53,665 nt of DNA from an uncultured Bacteroidota bacterium (lineage in GTDB: Bacteria; Bacteroidota; Bacteroidia; Chitinophagales; Chitinophagaceae). Every line of letters begins with the position of its first letter. The first letter of the stretch is position 1. Below, piece by piece: positions 42,589-52,552 of this stretch. The notes under the pieces were generated by a model. The model worked only from the letters and a program-made list of their open reading frames with translations. It was not told where the DNA came from and searched no databases. Made by a program: the position numbers and the translations under genes. The DNA lies in NCBI GenBank assembly GCA_903904855.1, contig CAIVEH010000112.1, forward strand, positions 1 to 53,665. The letters run 5' to 3'.

Positions 42589-43683
42589 ATGAAACTACTC
42601 ATATTACCAGCTCTTTTTGCAATAATTATGTTCGCATCGTGCGAGCATAAAGAGCCCATGGTGGAAGTAAATAAGAAATTCATGCTGAGCGATACCATGC
42701 GCAAAATGATTCAGATTGATACAGTAGCCAATTGCAATATTACCGATGAATTGTCGCTGAGTGGAGTGGTAAGCTTCAACGACAATAATGTTGTAAAAGT
42801 GTATCCCCGCATCAGCGGTCAGGTGATGGAGGCTAAAGTATCATTAGGCGATAAAGTTACCAAGGGGCAGGTACTGGCAGTAATACATAGTGCCGATATA
42901 GCGGGTAGCTATAACGATCTGAACAGCGCCAATGCTGATGTTTCAATAGCGAAGAGACAGATGGAAAATGCAGAATCGCTCTACAAAAATGGCATCAGCA
43001 GTGAGAAGGAATACAATGAAGCAAAACAGAATTATGAAAAAGCCATCTCCGCGCGCAATAAGGTGCAATCAGTAATAACAATCAATGGCGGTGGTAAAAC
43101 CAGCGAGGGTGGCAAATACAGTGTTACAGCTCCGATTGATGGCTATATTGTAGAAAAAAAGGTTACGGCAGGAGCCTTTATAAGGCAGGATATGGGCGAT
43201 AATCTTTTCACTATATCTGATCTTAAGAATGTATGGGTATATGCAAATGTATACGAAGCCGATATCTCTAAAATAAAAGAGGGATATGGGGTAAAAGTAC
43301 TGCCGCTATCCTACCCTGATAAAATATTCACTGGGAAGATAGACCGCATTAGCCAGGTATTGGATCCGCAGAGCAAGGCAATGAAAGTCCGCATAAACCT
43401 GGACAATTCAGAAATGCTATTAAAGCCCGATATGTTTACCAAAGTGATGGTAAACAATGAAGAAGGGACCAGGGCGCTATGCATACCTGCAGCAGCTGTT
43501 GTGCAACAGGATGGAAAGAACTATGTAGTTGTATATAAAAATGACAGCGACCTGAAAGTAGCCCAGATAGTACTGCTGAAAACAGTTGATAGTAAATCTT
43601 ACATAAGCGGAGGCCTGACTGCCGGAGATAAACTGATCTCCAAAAACCAGATACTTATTTTTAATCAGCTTACAACAGAGTAA
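42589..43683 (+). CDS. RND efflux periplasmic adaptor (CusB/CzcB type), lipoprotein
   Basis: A 364 aa membrane fusion protein. A lipoprotein signal MKLLILPALFAIIMFASC ends in the lipobox Cys18. The biotinyl-lipoyl half-motifs (VKVYPRISGQVMEAKVSLGDKVTKGQVLAVIHS and YSVTAPIDGYIVEKKVTAG) flank a helical hairpin (about 100-165). Beta-barrel and membrane-proximal domains follow. It links the inner-membrane permease to the TolC-like channel. The frame is open to 42538 inside the TolC gene, but the lipoprotein signal fixes the start at 42589. No Met-rich N-terminal metal-binding segment is obvious, unlike classical CusB. Confidence 0.92.
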   Translation: MKLLILPALFAIIMFASCEHKEPMVEVNKKFMLSDTMRKMIQIDTVANCNITDELSLSGVVSFNDNNVVKVYPRISGQVMEAKVSLGDKVTKGQVLAVIHSADIAGSYNDLNSANADVSIAKRQMENAESLYKNGISSEKEYNEAKQNYEKAISARNKVQSVITINGGGKTSEGGKYSVTAPIDGYIVEKKVTAGAFIRQDMGDNLFTISDLKNVWVYANVYEADISKIKEGYGVKVLPLSYPDKIFTGKIDRISQVLDPQSKAMKVRINLDNSEMLLKPDMFTKVMVNNEEGTRALCIPAAAVVQQDGKNYVVVYKNDSDLKVAQIVLLKTVDSKSYISGGLTAGDKLISKNQILIFNQLTTE

Positions 43684-43841
43684 AATACAGGCACCCTTGT
43701 GCCAGACAGATAAGACTATTTAACCAACACATATCATTCTTCATTTACTGAGAATCATAAACCCCTTTTGCAAAAAAACAGAAGGATGCTAACCATGGAT
43801 GATGTTCCATGCTGATTCTTGTAAGCAAAAAAACTTACGAC

Positions 43842-46800
43842 ATGCACAAACTGATCAGGCAGATTATATATTTTTCCTTGAGGCATCGTTACTTTGTCTT
43901 TTTCATGACTGGCATACTAGCTGTAATAGGCTTTTTCTGCTACAGGGATACTCCGATTGAAACTTTCCCGGATGTTACCAACACCCAGATAATCATAATT
44001 ACACAGTGGCCAGGAAGAAGCGCCGAAGAGGTAGAGAAATTTGTAACTATTCCTCTGGAAACCACGCTTAATTCAGTACAGAGCAAAATAAACCTCCGGT
44101 CTACTTCGTGTTTCGGACTATCCTATATCCGACTGATATTCGACGACAATGTTGATGATGCATTTGCGCGGCAGCAGGTATTTACCCGGATAGGCAATGC
44201 CGATCTTCCTGAGGGCATTACCCCCGAAGTGGAGCCCCCATATGGGCCAACGGGAGAAATTTACCGATACACTCTGGAAAGCAAAACAATGAACGTCCGT
44301 GACCTCAACACCATACAGGAATGGGTTTTGGACCGGCAGTTCAAATCTGTTCCGGGTGTAGCAGATGTGAACACATTCAGCGGAGGTGAAAAGATCTATG
44401 AAATTCGTGTAAACCCCAATGAGACCATGAACTATGGACTTACACCGCTTGATGTTTATAACGCTGTATCTAAAAGCAATATCAATGTTGGCGGAGATGT
44501 ACTGGAGGAGAACGGCCAGGCATTTATTATCAGGGGCATTGGGCTACTGAACGACATCAATGAAATCAACAACATCATCGTTACCAAAATAAATGGAGTG
44601 CCTATTCTGGTCAAAAATCTGGCTGATGTATCAGAGACCGAAAAGCCGAGACTGGGTAATGTGATGCACGATAAAGACGAAGATGTGGTGGAGGGTATTA
44701 TAGTAATGAGAAAGGGTGAAAATGCAGCCCAGGTGCTGGATGGCATACATGAAAAGGTAAAGGAACTGAACGCAAATATATTACCGAAAGACGTGAAAAT
44801 CGTTCCATTTTATGACCGCAGCAATCTGATGGAATTTGCCACGCATACGGTTTTGCACAACCTGTTTGAAGGTATTATACTGGTAACGCTTATCGTACTG
44901 ATCTTCATGGCTGACTGGCGCACAACACTCATAGTAGGTATCATCGTTCCTCTTGCACTGTTGTTTGCCTTTATGCTGATGAGGATGCGGGGAATGACCG
45001 CCAACCTTCTATCTATGGGCGCGGTGGACTTTGGTATCATCATTGATGGCGCTGTGGTAATGGTGGAGGGCCTGTTTGTGGCACTCGACTACAGGGCCAG
45101 GGAAGTGGGCATGGAACGATTCAATAAACTGGCAAAACTAGGTTTGTTCAAAAATGTAGGCACAGAAATGGGAAAGGCAATATTCTTCTCAAAAATCATT
45201 ATCCTCACCTGCCTGATACCCATATTCGCTTTCAGAAAAGTAGAAGGCAAAATGTTTTCACCACTCGCCTATACCCTTGGTTTCGCCTTGCTTGGCGCGT
45301 TGATTTATACGCTTACCCTGGTGCCTGCGCTTTCAAGTATCCTGCTGCGCAAAAACGTAAGAGAAAAACATAATCCGGTTGTCGGGTTCTTTGAAAAATA
45401 TATCATGCGCGCATTCAGATGGGTATATTCGCATCAGCGGATAAGCCTTATCGTTGCAGTGTCGGTTATGATTCTATCTTTTGGATCATCCAGGTTCCTT
45501 GGTTCTGAGTTTTTACCAGAATTAGATGAAGGTGCACTATGGGTTAAAGGACAACTGCCCATGAGCGCGTCACTGGATGAGAGTAATAAAATAGGCCGGG
45601 AAATGATGACCATCATTTCACAGTTTCCGGAAGTAAAACATACCCTTACCCAGGTAGGCCGAACGGTAGACGGCACCGACCCTAAGGGATTTTTCAATAT
45701 TGAGATAGCCGTAGATCTGAAGCCTAAGGATGAATGGCCAAAAGGCGTAACAACAGAAAGCCTTATAGATGCTATGGATAAACAATTGAGCAAGATACCC
45801 GGTATTCTCTACAACTATTCGCAGCCGATCAGAGACAATGTGGAAGAGGCGGTAGCCGGAGTGCCTGCCTCATTGGCTGTAAAAATATCAGGAAAAGACT
45901 TTGGCAAACTGGATACACTGGCCAATGAAGTTATGGCGCAATTGCGCAAAGTGAAAGGTGTTGAAGATCTTGGTGTGCTGCGCAATCTTGGCCAACCGGA
46001 ATTTCGTATAGAGCTGAACCAACAGAAAATGGCTATGTATGGCGTGAGCATTGCCGATGCCAATGCTGTAATCGAAATGGCAATCGGGGGCAAAGCCGCC
46101 ACACAGCTTTATGAGGGTGAGCGAAAATTTGATATTCGTGTACGATATAGCAAGGAATTCAGAAATTCAAGGGCCAAAATTGAAAACCTGATGGTACCTA
46201 CTCAGGACAATACACGCATTCCGCTGAAGGAAATATCAGACATAAAGGTGCTTACGGGACCATCCTTTGTATACAGGGATAATAATGCCCGTTATATTCC
46301 GGTGAAATTTTCAATACGCGGCAGAGACCTGGGCAGCACCATAGCTGAAGCACAGAAAAAAGTGGAAGCCAATGTAAAAGTACCTCATGGTTATAGTATG
46401 ACCTGGAATGGAGAATTTGAGAATGCTCAGCGGGCATCCAAAACCTTGTCTCAGGTGGTTCCTCTCTGTCTTATTGCCATTTTCCTGTTGTTGTTTATCA
46501 CCTATGGCAATGTAAAGGATGCCTTCCTTACCATCATGAATGTTCCTTTTGCATTGATAGGAGGAATTCTCGCGCTTCACATTACAAGGATGAATTTCAG
46601 CATAAGCGCAGGTATAGGGTTTATTGCCTTATTCGGGGTCTGTATTCAAAACGGGGTAATACTCATAAGTGTGTTCCGGAAAAACCTTGAAGAAAAGCTG
46701 GCATTGGATAAAGCCATTGAATCGGGAGTTCAGTCGCGCATCAGGCCAGTAGTGATGACAGCCCTGATGGCTGCTATTGGCCTTTTGCCAGCAGCCATCA

Positions 46801-46976
46801 GCACCGGTATTGGGTCTGAAACCCAAAAGCCTTTGGCAATTGTAGTTATTGGAGGGTTGATTACTTCTACTATACTTACACTGCTCATTTTGCCTGTAAT
46901 CTATTCCATATCTTACAACCTGATACACAAACGAGAAAACAGGAAACTACTCAAGAGAATTGGTGCAGTGCATTGA
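43842..46976 (+). CDS. Heavy-metal RND permease, CzcA/CusA family (first of a tandem pair)
   Basis: A 1044 aa inner-membrane proton antiporter. Recognisable parts are the N-terminal TM1 (MHKLIRQIIYFSLRHRYFVF), the porter segment IETFPDVTNTQ, WPGRSAEEVEKFVT, and the TM4 proton-relay motif DFGIIIDGAVVMVE. The second-half TM helices end LPVIYSISYNLIHKREN. The DFG...DGA motif resembles the divalent-cation group (CzcA/CnrA) more than Cu/Ag CusA, so Zn/Co/Cd/Ni export is slightly favoured. The start is placed at MHKLIRQ (43842), matching the paralogue downstream; an upstream ATG at 43809 adds 11 unlikely residues. A 158-bp gap with a small GGCAC/GTGCC hairpin separates it from the adaptor gene. Confidence 0.93.
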   Translation: MHKLIRQIIYFSLRHRYFVFFMTGILAVIGFFCYRDTPIETFPDVTNTQIIIITQWPGRSAEEVEKFVTIPLETTLNSVQSKINLRSTSCFGLSYIRLIFDDNVDDAFARQQVFTRIGNADLPEGITPEVEPPYGPTGEIYRYTLESKTMNVRDLNTIQEWVLDRQFKSVPGVADVNTFSGGEKIYEIRVNPNETMNYGLTPLDVYNAVSKSNINVGGDVLEENGQAFIIRGIGLLNDINEINNIIVTKINGVPILVKNLADVSETEKPRLGNVMHDKDEDVVEGIIVMRKGENAAQVLDGIHEKVKELNANILPKDVKIVPFYDRSNLMEFATHTVLHNLFEGIILVTLIVLIFMADWRTTLIVGIIVPLALLFAFMLMRMRGMTANLLSMGAVDFGIIIDGAVVMVEGLFVALDYRAREVGMERFNKLAKLGLFKNVGTEMGKAIFFSKIIILTCLIPIFAFRKVEGKMFSPLAYTLGFALLGALIYTLTLVPALSSILLRKNVREKHNPVVGFFEKYIMRAFRWVYSHQRISLIVAVSVMILSFGSSRFLGSEFLPELDEGALWVKGQLPMSASLDESNKIGREMMTIISQFPEVKHTLTQVGRTVDGTDPKGFFNIEIAVDLKPKDEWPKGVTTESLIDAMDKQLSKIPGILYNYSQPIRDNVEEAVAGVPASLAVKISGKDFGKLDTLANEVMAQLRKVKGVEDLGVLRNLGQPEFRIELNQQKMAMYGVSIADANAVIEMAIGGKAATQLYEGERKFDIRVRYSKEFRNSRAKIENLMVPTQDNTRIPLKEISDIKVLTGPSFVYRDNNARYIPVKFSIRGRDLGSTIAEAQKKVEANVKVPHGYSMTWNGEFENAQRASKTLSQVVPLCLIAIFLLLFITYGNVKDAFLTIMNVPFALIGGILALHITRMNFSISAGIGFIALFGVCIQNGVILISVFRKNLEEKLALDKAIESGVQSRIRPVVMTALMAAIGLLPAAISTGIGSETQKPLAIVVIGGLITSTILTLLILPVIYSISYNLIHKRENRKLLKRIGAVH

Positions 46977-46997
46977 TAATTACCAAGCAAGCATTTT

Positions 46998-47030
46998 GAT
47001 GCCCGCAAGTATAGCTTGCGGGCATCTTTC
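46998..47030 (+). terminator. Intrinsic terminator between the two permease genes
   Basis: GATGCCCGCAAG and CTTGCGGGCATC form a perfect 12-bp stem with a 5-nt loop, followed by TTTC. It sits 22 bp after the first permease stop. It implies that the second permease is transcribed separately or only by read-through. Confidence 0.85.
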
Positions 47031-47149
47031 ATTTAGTGAAATTTTGAGGTACTACATTATTTCTAATAAATTTAAGAGTAATTTGTGCCCTAATGCCTGG
47101 ATTAGTAAATAGCTGACCCAACAAGCATTCAATTCTATAATATTACTTC

Positions 47150-50100
47150 ATGAATAAGCTAATTAAGCAGATAATATATTTCTCTTTAAGGCACAGATAC
47201 CTGGTATTTTTCATGACTGGTGTACTGGCAGTAATAGGGTATATCAGCTACCGGAATACCCCAATCGAAACCTTTCCGGATGTAACCAATACCCAAATCA
47301 TTATAATAGCCCAATGGCCAGGCAGAAGCGCCGAGGAGGTTGAGAAATTTGTAACCATATCCCTGGAAACCGTGCTCAATTCTGTGCAAAGCAGAACAAG
47401 CCTCCGGTCAACTTCATCTTTCGGTCTCAGCTATATCCGGATCATTTTTGACGACAATGTTGATGACGCCTTCGCCCGGCAACAAGTGCTGAGCAGACTA
47501 GGCGGAGCTGACCTCCCGGAAGGTGTAAAACCTGAAGTAGAGCCGCCTTATGGGCCTACCGGGGAAATTTACAGGTACACACTTCACAGCAAGATAAAAG
47601 ACATAAAAGAACTAACCGCCATACAGGACTGGGTACTCGACAGGCAATTTAAATCAGTACCGGGCGTTGCAGATGTAAACAGTTTCGGGGGTGAAGAAAA
47701 GGTATATGAGATCAGCGTAAATCCAGATCTGCTTTTCAAATACAGCCTTACATCACTTGATGTATATAATGCCGTTACAAAAAGCAATATTAACGTTGGT
47801 GGAGATGTACTGGAAAAAAACGGACAGGCTTATGTAGTCAGGGGTATAGGCATACTTAATGATAAATCAGAGGTAGAGAACATAATTATTACCAAGATAA
47901 ACAATGTTCCGATACTGGTAAAGCAGGTGGCGGAAGTAAGAGAGGCTGGAAAACCCAGGCTGGGTTGGGTATCAAGAGATTCGGAGGACGATGTGATCGA
48001 GGGAATAATTGTAATGCGTAAGGGTGAGAATCCGGCAGAAGTACTGAAGAAAATACAGGAAAAAGTAAAGGACCTCAACGAAAATATATTACCAAAAGGT
48101 GTAAGCATCAATACATTTTATGACCGTACCGAATTGATGGACTATGCAACACATACGGTAATGCATAATCTTATTGAGGGCATTATACTGGTAACTCTTA
48201 TAGTGCTCATTTTTATGGCCGATTGGCGAACTACCCTCACAGTTGGCATTATTGTTCCTTTGGCATTATTATTTGCTTTTATGCTGATGCGCCTCAAGGG
48301 CATGTCAGCCAATCTGCTGAGTATGGGGGCGGTGGACTTCGGAATCATTATTGATGGTGCAGTGGTGATGGTAGAAGGTATCTTTGTGGCGCTGGACTCT
48401 AAGGCCAAGGAGGTGGGAATGGATAAGTTCAATAAACTCGCCAAACTGGGCCTTTTCAAATCAGTAGGCGCTGAAATGGGGAAGGCAATATTCTTCTCCA
48501 AGGTAATCATTCTTACCTGCCTTATACCCATATTTGCCTTCCAGAAAGTTGAGGGAAAAATGTTCTCTCCCCTTGCATATACCCTGGGATTTGCATTGCT
48601 AGGCGCACTTGTATATACTCTCACCTTTGTTCCTGCCCTCTCCAGTGTGCTGCTCAAAAAAAATGTACGGGAAAAGCACAACCCTGTTGTTGCATTTTTC
48701 GAAAAATACATCATGCAGGCATTCAGATGGGTATATAATCACCAAAGACTAAGCCTGATAACAGCAGTGTCTTTTATGGCCATAACATTCTTCTCAACCC
48801 GGTATTTAGGCACTGAATTTTTGCCTGAATTGAACGAAGGAGCGCTTTGGGTAGAGAGTGAATTGCCCATGAGTGTAAGCCTGCCTGAAGCCAAAATAAC
48901 CAGTGACAAAATAATACAGATATTGCGTAAGTTCCCCGAAGTCAGGCAAACCCTTTCCCAGATCGGACGCACCAATGATGGTACCGACCCCAAAGGTTTC
49001 TTCAATGTGCAGATACAGGTAGACCTGAAACCAAAGGAAGAATGGCGCAAGGGGCTTACCGGCGATATGCTCATTGACAGTATGGACAGGCAGCTAAAGA
49101 AAATACCAGGCTGCATTTTCAACTATTCCCAGCCGATCCGCGATAATGTGGAAGAAGCTGTAGCGGGGGTTAATGCTGCTCTTGCAGTAAAGGTATTTGG
49201 CCCCGATTTTCATATACTTGATTCACTTGCAGGCGTAATAAAAGGCGTTTTGAAAAATGTTCAGGGTATTGATGATCTTGGTATCCTCAAAAACCTTGGC
49301 CAACCCGAATTCCGGATAGAACTGGACCAGCAAAAGATGGCTATGTATGGTGTAAATATTGCCGATGCCAACTCCGTAATTGAAATGGCCATAGGTGGTA
49401 AGGCCGCAACCGAATTGTATGAAGGCGAGCGAAAATTTGATGTCAGGATCAGGTATAACGAAGACTTCCGTAATACACAGGAAAAGATTGAACAATTACG
49501 CGTTCCTACTCAGGATGGCACCCGGATACCTATTAGTGAGATAGCTACAATTCGCCAACTTACCGGTCCCGCTTTTATTTTCAGGGACAACAACACAAGA
49601 CATATTGCGGTAAAATTCTCAAACCGCGGCCGCGACCTTGGTAGCACCATAACCGACGCCCAGGCTCAGGTAGCAAAAGTTCTTAAATTGCCCAAGGGCT
49701 ACAGCATGACCTGGAATGGCGAATTTGAAAACCAGGTAAGGGCATCCAAAACCCTTGCCAATGTGGTGCCTATATGCCTGCTCGCTATCTTTCTGCTGTT
49801 GTTCATCACCTATGGCAATGCAAAGGACGCCTTCCTGACCATCATGAATGTACCATTTGCGTTGATAGGCGGTATACTGGCACTACACCTGACAAGGATA
49901 AATTTCAGTATCAGTGCCGGGATTGGCTTTATAGCTCTATTCGGTGTCTGTATACAGAATGGGGTGATATTGATCAGCGTATTCCGAAAAAACCTGGAAC
50001 AGAAACTGACCATTCATATGGCCATTGAGCAAGGAGTACTCTCCCGCATAAGGCCGGTGGTGATGACGGCTTTAATGGCGGCAATCGGATTGCTACCGGC

Positions 50101-50302
50101 AGCAATAAGTACCGGCATTGGTTCAGAAACACAAAAGCCGCTGGCAATTGTGGTTATAGGCGGATTGATTACATCTACTATACTCACACTGCTAATACTT
50201 CCGGTAATTTATTCCATTTCCTACAACCTGATACACAAAAGGGAAAACAGAAAAATATTACGTAAAATGGGAGTTATCAGCAAGCCGGGAGAAAATATGT
50301 AG
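47150..50302 (+). CDS. Heavy-metal RND permease, CzcA/CusA family (second of a tandem pair)
   Basis: A 1050 aa close paralogue of the preceding permease: same TM1 (MNKLIKQIIYFSLRHRY), same DFGIIIDGAVVMVEG proton-relay motif, and an identical protein stretch of about 70 residues near the C-terminus. The DNA of that stretch differs at many synonymous positions, so it is an old duplication under selection. Differences gather in the periplasmic porter region (for example around residues 570-640, where the metal passes). There is no dedicated adaptor or channel, so it probably shares those of the upstream genes. The terminator before it points to separate control. It may broaden the range of ions exported. 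Confidence 0.93.
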   Translation: MNKLIKQIIYFSLRHRYLVFFMTGVLAVIGYISYRNTPIETFPDVTNTQIIIIAQWPGRSAEEVEKFVTISLETVLNSVQSRTSLRSTSSFGLSYIRIIFDDNVDDAFARQQVLSRLGGADLPEGVKPEVEPPYGPTGEIYRYTLHSKIKDIKELTAIQDWVLDRQFKSVPGVADVNSFGGEEKVYEISVNPDLLFKYSLTSLDVYNAVTKSNINVGGDVLEKNGQAYVVRGIGILNDKSEVENIIITKINNVPILVKQVAEVREAGKPRLGWVSRDSEDDVIEGIIVMRKGENPAEVLKKIQEKVKDLNENILPKGVSINTFYDRTELMDYATHTVMHNLIEGIILVTLIVLIFMADWRTTLTVGIIVPLALLFAFMLMRLKGMSANLLSMGAVDFGIIIDGAVVMVEGIFVALDSKAKEVGMDKFNKLAKLGLFKSVGAEMGKAIFFSKVIILTCLIPIFAFQKVEGKMFSPLAYTLGFALLGALVYTLTFVPALSSVLLKKNVREKHNPVVAFFEKYIMQAFRWVYNHQRLSLITAVSFMAITFFSTRYLGTEFLPELNEGALWVESELPMSVSLPEAKITSDKIIQILRKFPEVRQTLSQIGRTNDGTDPKGFFNVQIQVDLKPKEEWRKGLTGDMLIDSMDRQLKKIPGCIFNYSQPIRDNVEEAVAGVNAALAVKVFGPDFHILDSLAGVIKGVLKNVQGIDDLGILKNLGQPEFRIELDQQKMAMYGVNIADANSVIEMAIGGKAATELYEGERKFDVRIRYNEDFRNTQEKIEQLRVPTQDGTRIPISEIATIRQLTGPAFIFRDNNTRHIAVKFSNRGRDLGSTITDAQAQVAKVLKLPKGYSMTWNGEFENQVRASKTLANVVPICLLAIFLLLFITYGNAKDAFLTIMNVPFALIGGILALHLTRINFSISAGIGFIALFGVCIQNGVILISVFRKNLEQKLTIHMAIEQGVLSRIRPVVMTALMAAIGLLPAAISTGIGSETQKPLAIVVIGGLITSTILTLLILPVIYSISYNLIHKRENRKILRKMGVISKPGENM

Positions 50303-50432
50303 TAGTCTTATATGGGCTTAATAGCTGGCCTTCACGATAACGAACATAGAGTCATGCAAACTACTGATTTCTGCGCGCTTTAAAAGTATTATAGAAGGCA
50401 AGGTAATTGTCTTAATCAGAATTAGATGCTTA

Positions 50433-50807
50433 CTACTGCAAGCTAAAATGCGGATTATAAATCACACCAAATGCATTTCCCCAGGGGTCGAAAACGGCGG
50501 CAACTTTTATATTACCACCTACATCCATTGGCTCCTCAAATGGCGTGGCTCCCAACTGAAGCAGGGCTGCATAGGTATCATCGACGTCATCTACACCCCA
50601 GTAGGCGATAACATTGGCTACTTTGGGTGTTTCGGCGCCATCTTCGGGCTGCAGGCCCAGCTCGTAGCCAGCTACATTAAATCCTACATAGAAGGGCTCA
50701 TTGAAATAGGGCTCTATACCAAGGGCTTTGGTGTACCATTCCCTGGCAGTATTGATATCAGCTACTTTATAACCTACAGTGCGTAGACCGTGCAATTTTA
50801 TGGACAT
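50433..50807 (-). CDS. VOC-superfamily protein (glyoxalase/bleomycin-resistance fold)
   Basis: A 124 aa protein of one pair of beta-alpha-beta-beta-beta units: LRTVGYKVADINTAREWYTKALGIEPYF in the first half, and VIAYWGVDDVDDTYAALLQLGATPFEEPMDVGGNIKVAAVFDPWGNAFGVI in the second. The FDPWGN...GVI ending with a metal-ligand-like pattern is typical of VOC enzymes. The substrate cannot be predicted. It lies 33 bp downstream of the SGNH-T9SS gene on the same strand. Confidence 0.9.
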   Translation of the reverse strand: MSIKLHGLRTVGYKVADINTAREWYTKALGIEPYFNEPFYVGFNVAGYELGLQPEDGAETPKVANVIAYWGVDDVDDTYAALLQLGATPFEEPMDVGGNIKVAAVFDPWGNAFGVIYNPHFSLQ

Positions 50808-50840
50808 AATGAAAGAATAAAAGAGTAAATATCGGTTATA

Positions 50841-52100
50841 TTAGTAAACTACCAACTTGCCTGTTATTGCAATATTGCCTGAATAGTTAGCCCTGAAGAT
50901 ATAAAAGCCCGGACTGAAATGATCAGTGATTTTAGCAGCTGGCGCAGCATATTGCCTGATGCGGCGGCCGGTGGCATCGAATACTTCAAAAAGAGCACAG
51001 TCTGTACCAGCCTGCAATTCAAAAGATACTGCGCCATGGCCATCCTGTGCTACTTTAATTGTACCTATAGTAGAATAAAGGTTATCAACAGATGTTGGCC
51101 CGTAATGAATTGTATCGGTTAATGTTTCGGTAAAACAACTGGTGATGGCGGTGTGACTTACTACATAGTTGCCCGAACCACCATAAGTATGAACCGGATT
51201 AGTGGCAGTATCGTGTGTGCCATCTCCGAATGTCCAGTAACTATTACCACTTACCGGAGAGTGACCTGTAAATGTAAATGTACTGCCCATACGAGTATCG
51301 GTAAAACCGGCATATGGGTAATGACCGTATTGCTGCCATTGGGTAAGGCTGTCGAACACCACCTTGTCGGATACCTGCTGCAGGGTATGGGCAACCGTGG
51401 CTGTTAATCCATCGGTATAGCTGCAACCATAGGTCTTTTTGTGGAAGATGGATGAGTAAAGCACACAGCTTTCGAGGTAAGAGCCAGGAATAACAGGGTG
51501 CGAACTATCTGAGATATAGAGCCAGATAGATGGTATGCTGTCCATTACTTTTTTCCAGGCCATACCTACAGGGGCTACAATGGCATTATTGTCGTGTGTC
51601 ATTTGCATATAGCTTTCACGCAGGCGCTGCTGCATACCGGCATAGGTGCAGATAGCGGGATATACGCCACAGTTCATCGGATCGCCATTGGCATGCCCCC
51701 AGGTCATAAGAAACATGGTTTGGGTGCAGCTGTCGTTGGCATGAATCATGCTGTCCAGCTTATGGGCATAGGGATATACTTCAGTATCCACCTCGGCAGG
51801 CGGGAAGGCAGGCATCTGACTTTGCTCCTGAAGCACAACAATATCCCATTGCTGAGAGAATATTTTTGAAATGGTGGTGGCATTGGTGCAATGCAATGCA
51901 AAAGTATACCCACCCGGATCAGATTCATCATATACCATAGTATCGCCGAGGGCAGTGGCCATGGTTTGCAGCATAAGCGGCATATTGTTGGTATAGGTGT
52001 AGCTGTTACCAATGAAGAGGACTTTGCGCTTTGTAGCATTGACTGATTGGGTAATCGAAAAGCAGATCAGAAAGAGGATGTAAAATTGAAGTTTGCTCAT
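50841..52100 (-). CDS. SGNH-like hydrolase with PKD domain and T9SS sorting signal
   Basis: A 419 aa protein. The signal peptide covers residues about 1-22. An SGNH/GDSL-type domain (about 25-250) opens with VLFIGNSYTYTNN (nucleophile S33, GNS in place of GDS) and has a block V-like DSSHP with the D-x-x-H dyad. Residues about 270-335 form a PKD domain (SYWTFGDGTHDTATNPVHTY). The C-terminal 70 residues form a Por sorting domain (ALFEVFDATGRRIRQY ... FSPGFYIFRAN). The protein should be secreted by the T9SS and act outside the cell, probably on an ester or acetylated glycan. The exact substrate is unknown. Confidence 0.85.
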   Translation of the reverse strand: MSKLQFYILFLICFSITQSVNATKRKVLFIGNSYTYTNNMPLMLQTMATALGDTMVYDESDPGGYTFALHCTNATTISKIFSQQWDIVVLQEQSQMPAFPPAEVDTEVYPYAHKLDSMIHANDSCTQTMFLMTWGHANGDPMNCGVYPAICTYAGMQQRLRESYMQMTHDNNAIVAPVGMAWKKVMDSIPSIWLYISDSSHPVIPGSYLESCVLYSSIFHKKTYGCSYTDGLTATVAHTLQQVSDKVVFDSLTQWQQYGHYPYAGFTDTRMGSTFTFTGHSPVSGNSYWTFGDGTHDTATNPVHTYGGSGNYVVSHTAITSCFTETLTDTIHYGPTSVDNLYSTIGTIKVAQDGHGAVSFELQAGTDCALFEVFDATGRRIRQYAAPAAKITDHFSPGFYIFRANYSGNIAITGKLVVY

Positions 52101-52552
52101 AATATGTTATTGCATTTATGTATATGTGGATGCAAAGGTAGGCTGAAAACAGTTTCAAAATATAGAATGGTATAGATTGCCACATTGAATATAACCAACA
52201 AAGAGCGCCAGAGTTACCTCTAAGTAAACCATTAAAAGAATATTTTGGAAGAACGACCTCGACGATTATGGCTGGTAAAATTACCTTTTTGCTTAAGCAA
52301 TTAACGGGTGTAATAACAATTCATTCTCACTTTAACGCTACCTTCAAAAGGCACGTAGCCTTAAAATTATTATAAAATGTTTTGTTTTTTTGCGGGCTTT
52401 TTCAAAAAATGAAAACCTACTGACTCTTCCGTCATAAAATCTGAAACACAATATTTGAGTAGAAAATCATATTTGAATTGATAGTTTAAAAAAAACGCAT
52501 ATCAACAATGCCTTTATAGAATAAATAATTAATTTTATGCATAATTTTACTC
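52101..52552. other. Intergenic region between divergent genes
   Basis: About 450 bp between the SGNH gene (leftward) and the acetyltransferase gene (rightward). It is AT-rich, with no ORF, clear hairpin or repeat that I could identify. It presumably holds two promoters; none matches the Bacteroidota consensus well. Confidence 0.5.

Noticed and set aside
43690..43703. Terminator between adaptor and first permease genes
   Set aside because: The GGCAC/GTGCC stem is only 5 bp and lacks a T run. It is unlikely to stop transcription within this locus.
46720..46960. Recent gene conversion between the two RND permeases
   Set aside because: The protein is identical over about 70 residues, but the DNA differs at many third codon positions, which fits purifying selection rather than recent conversion.
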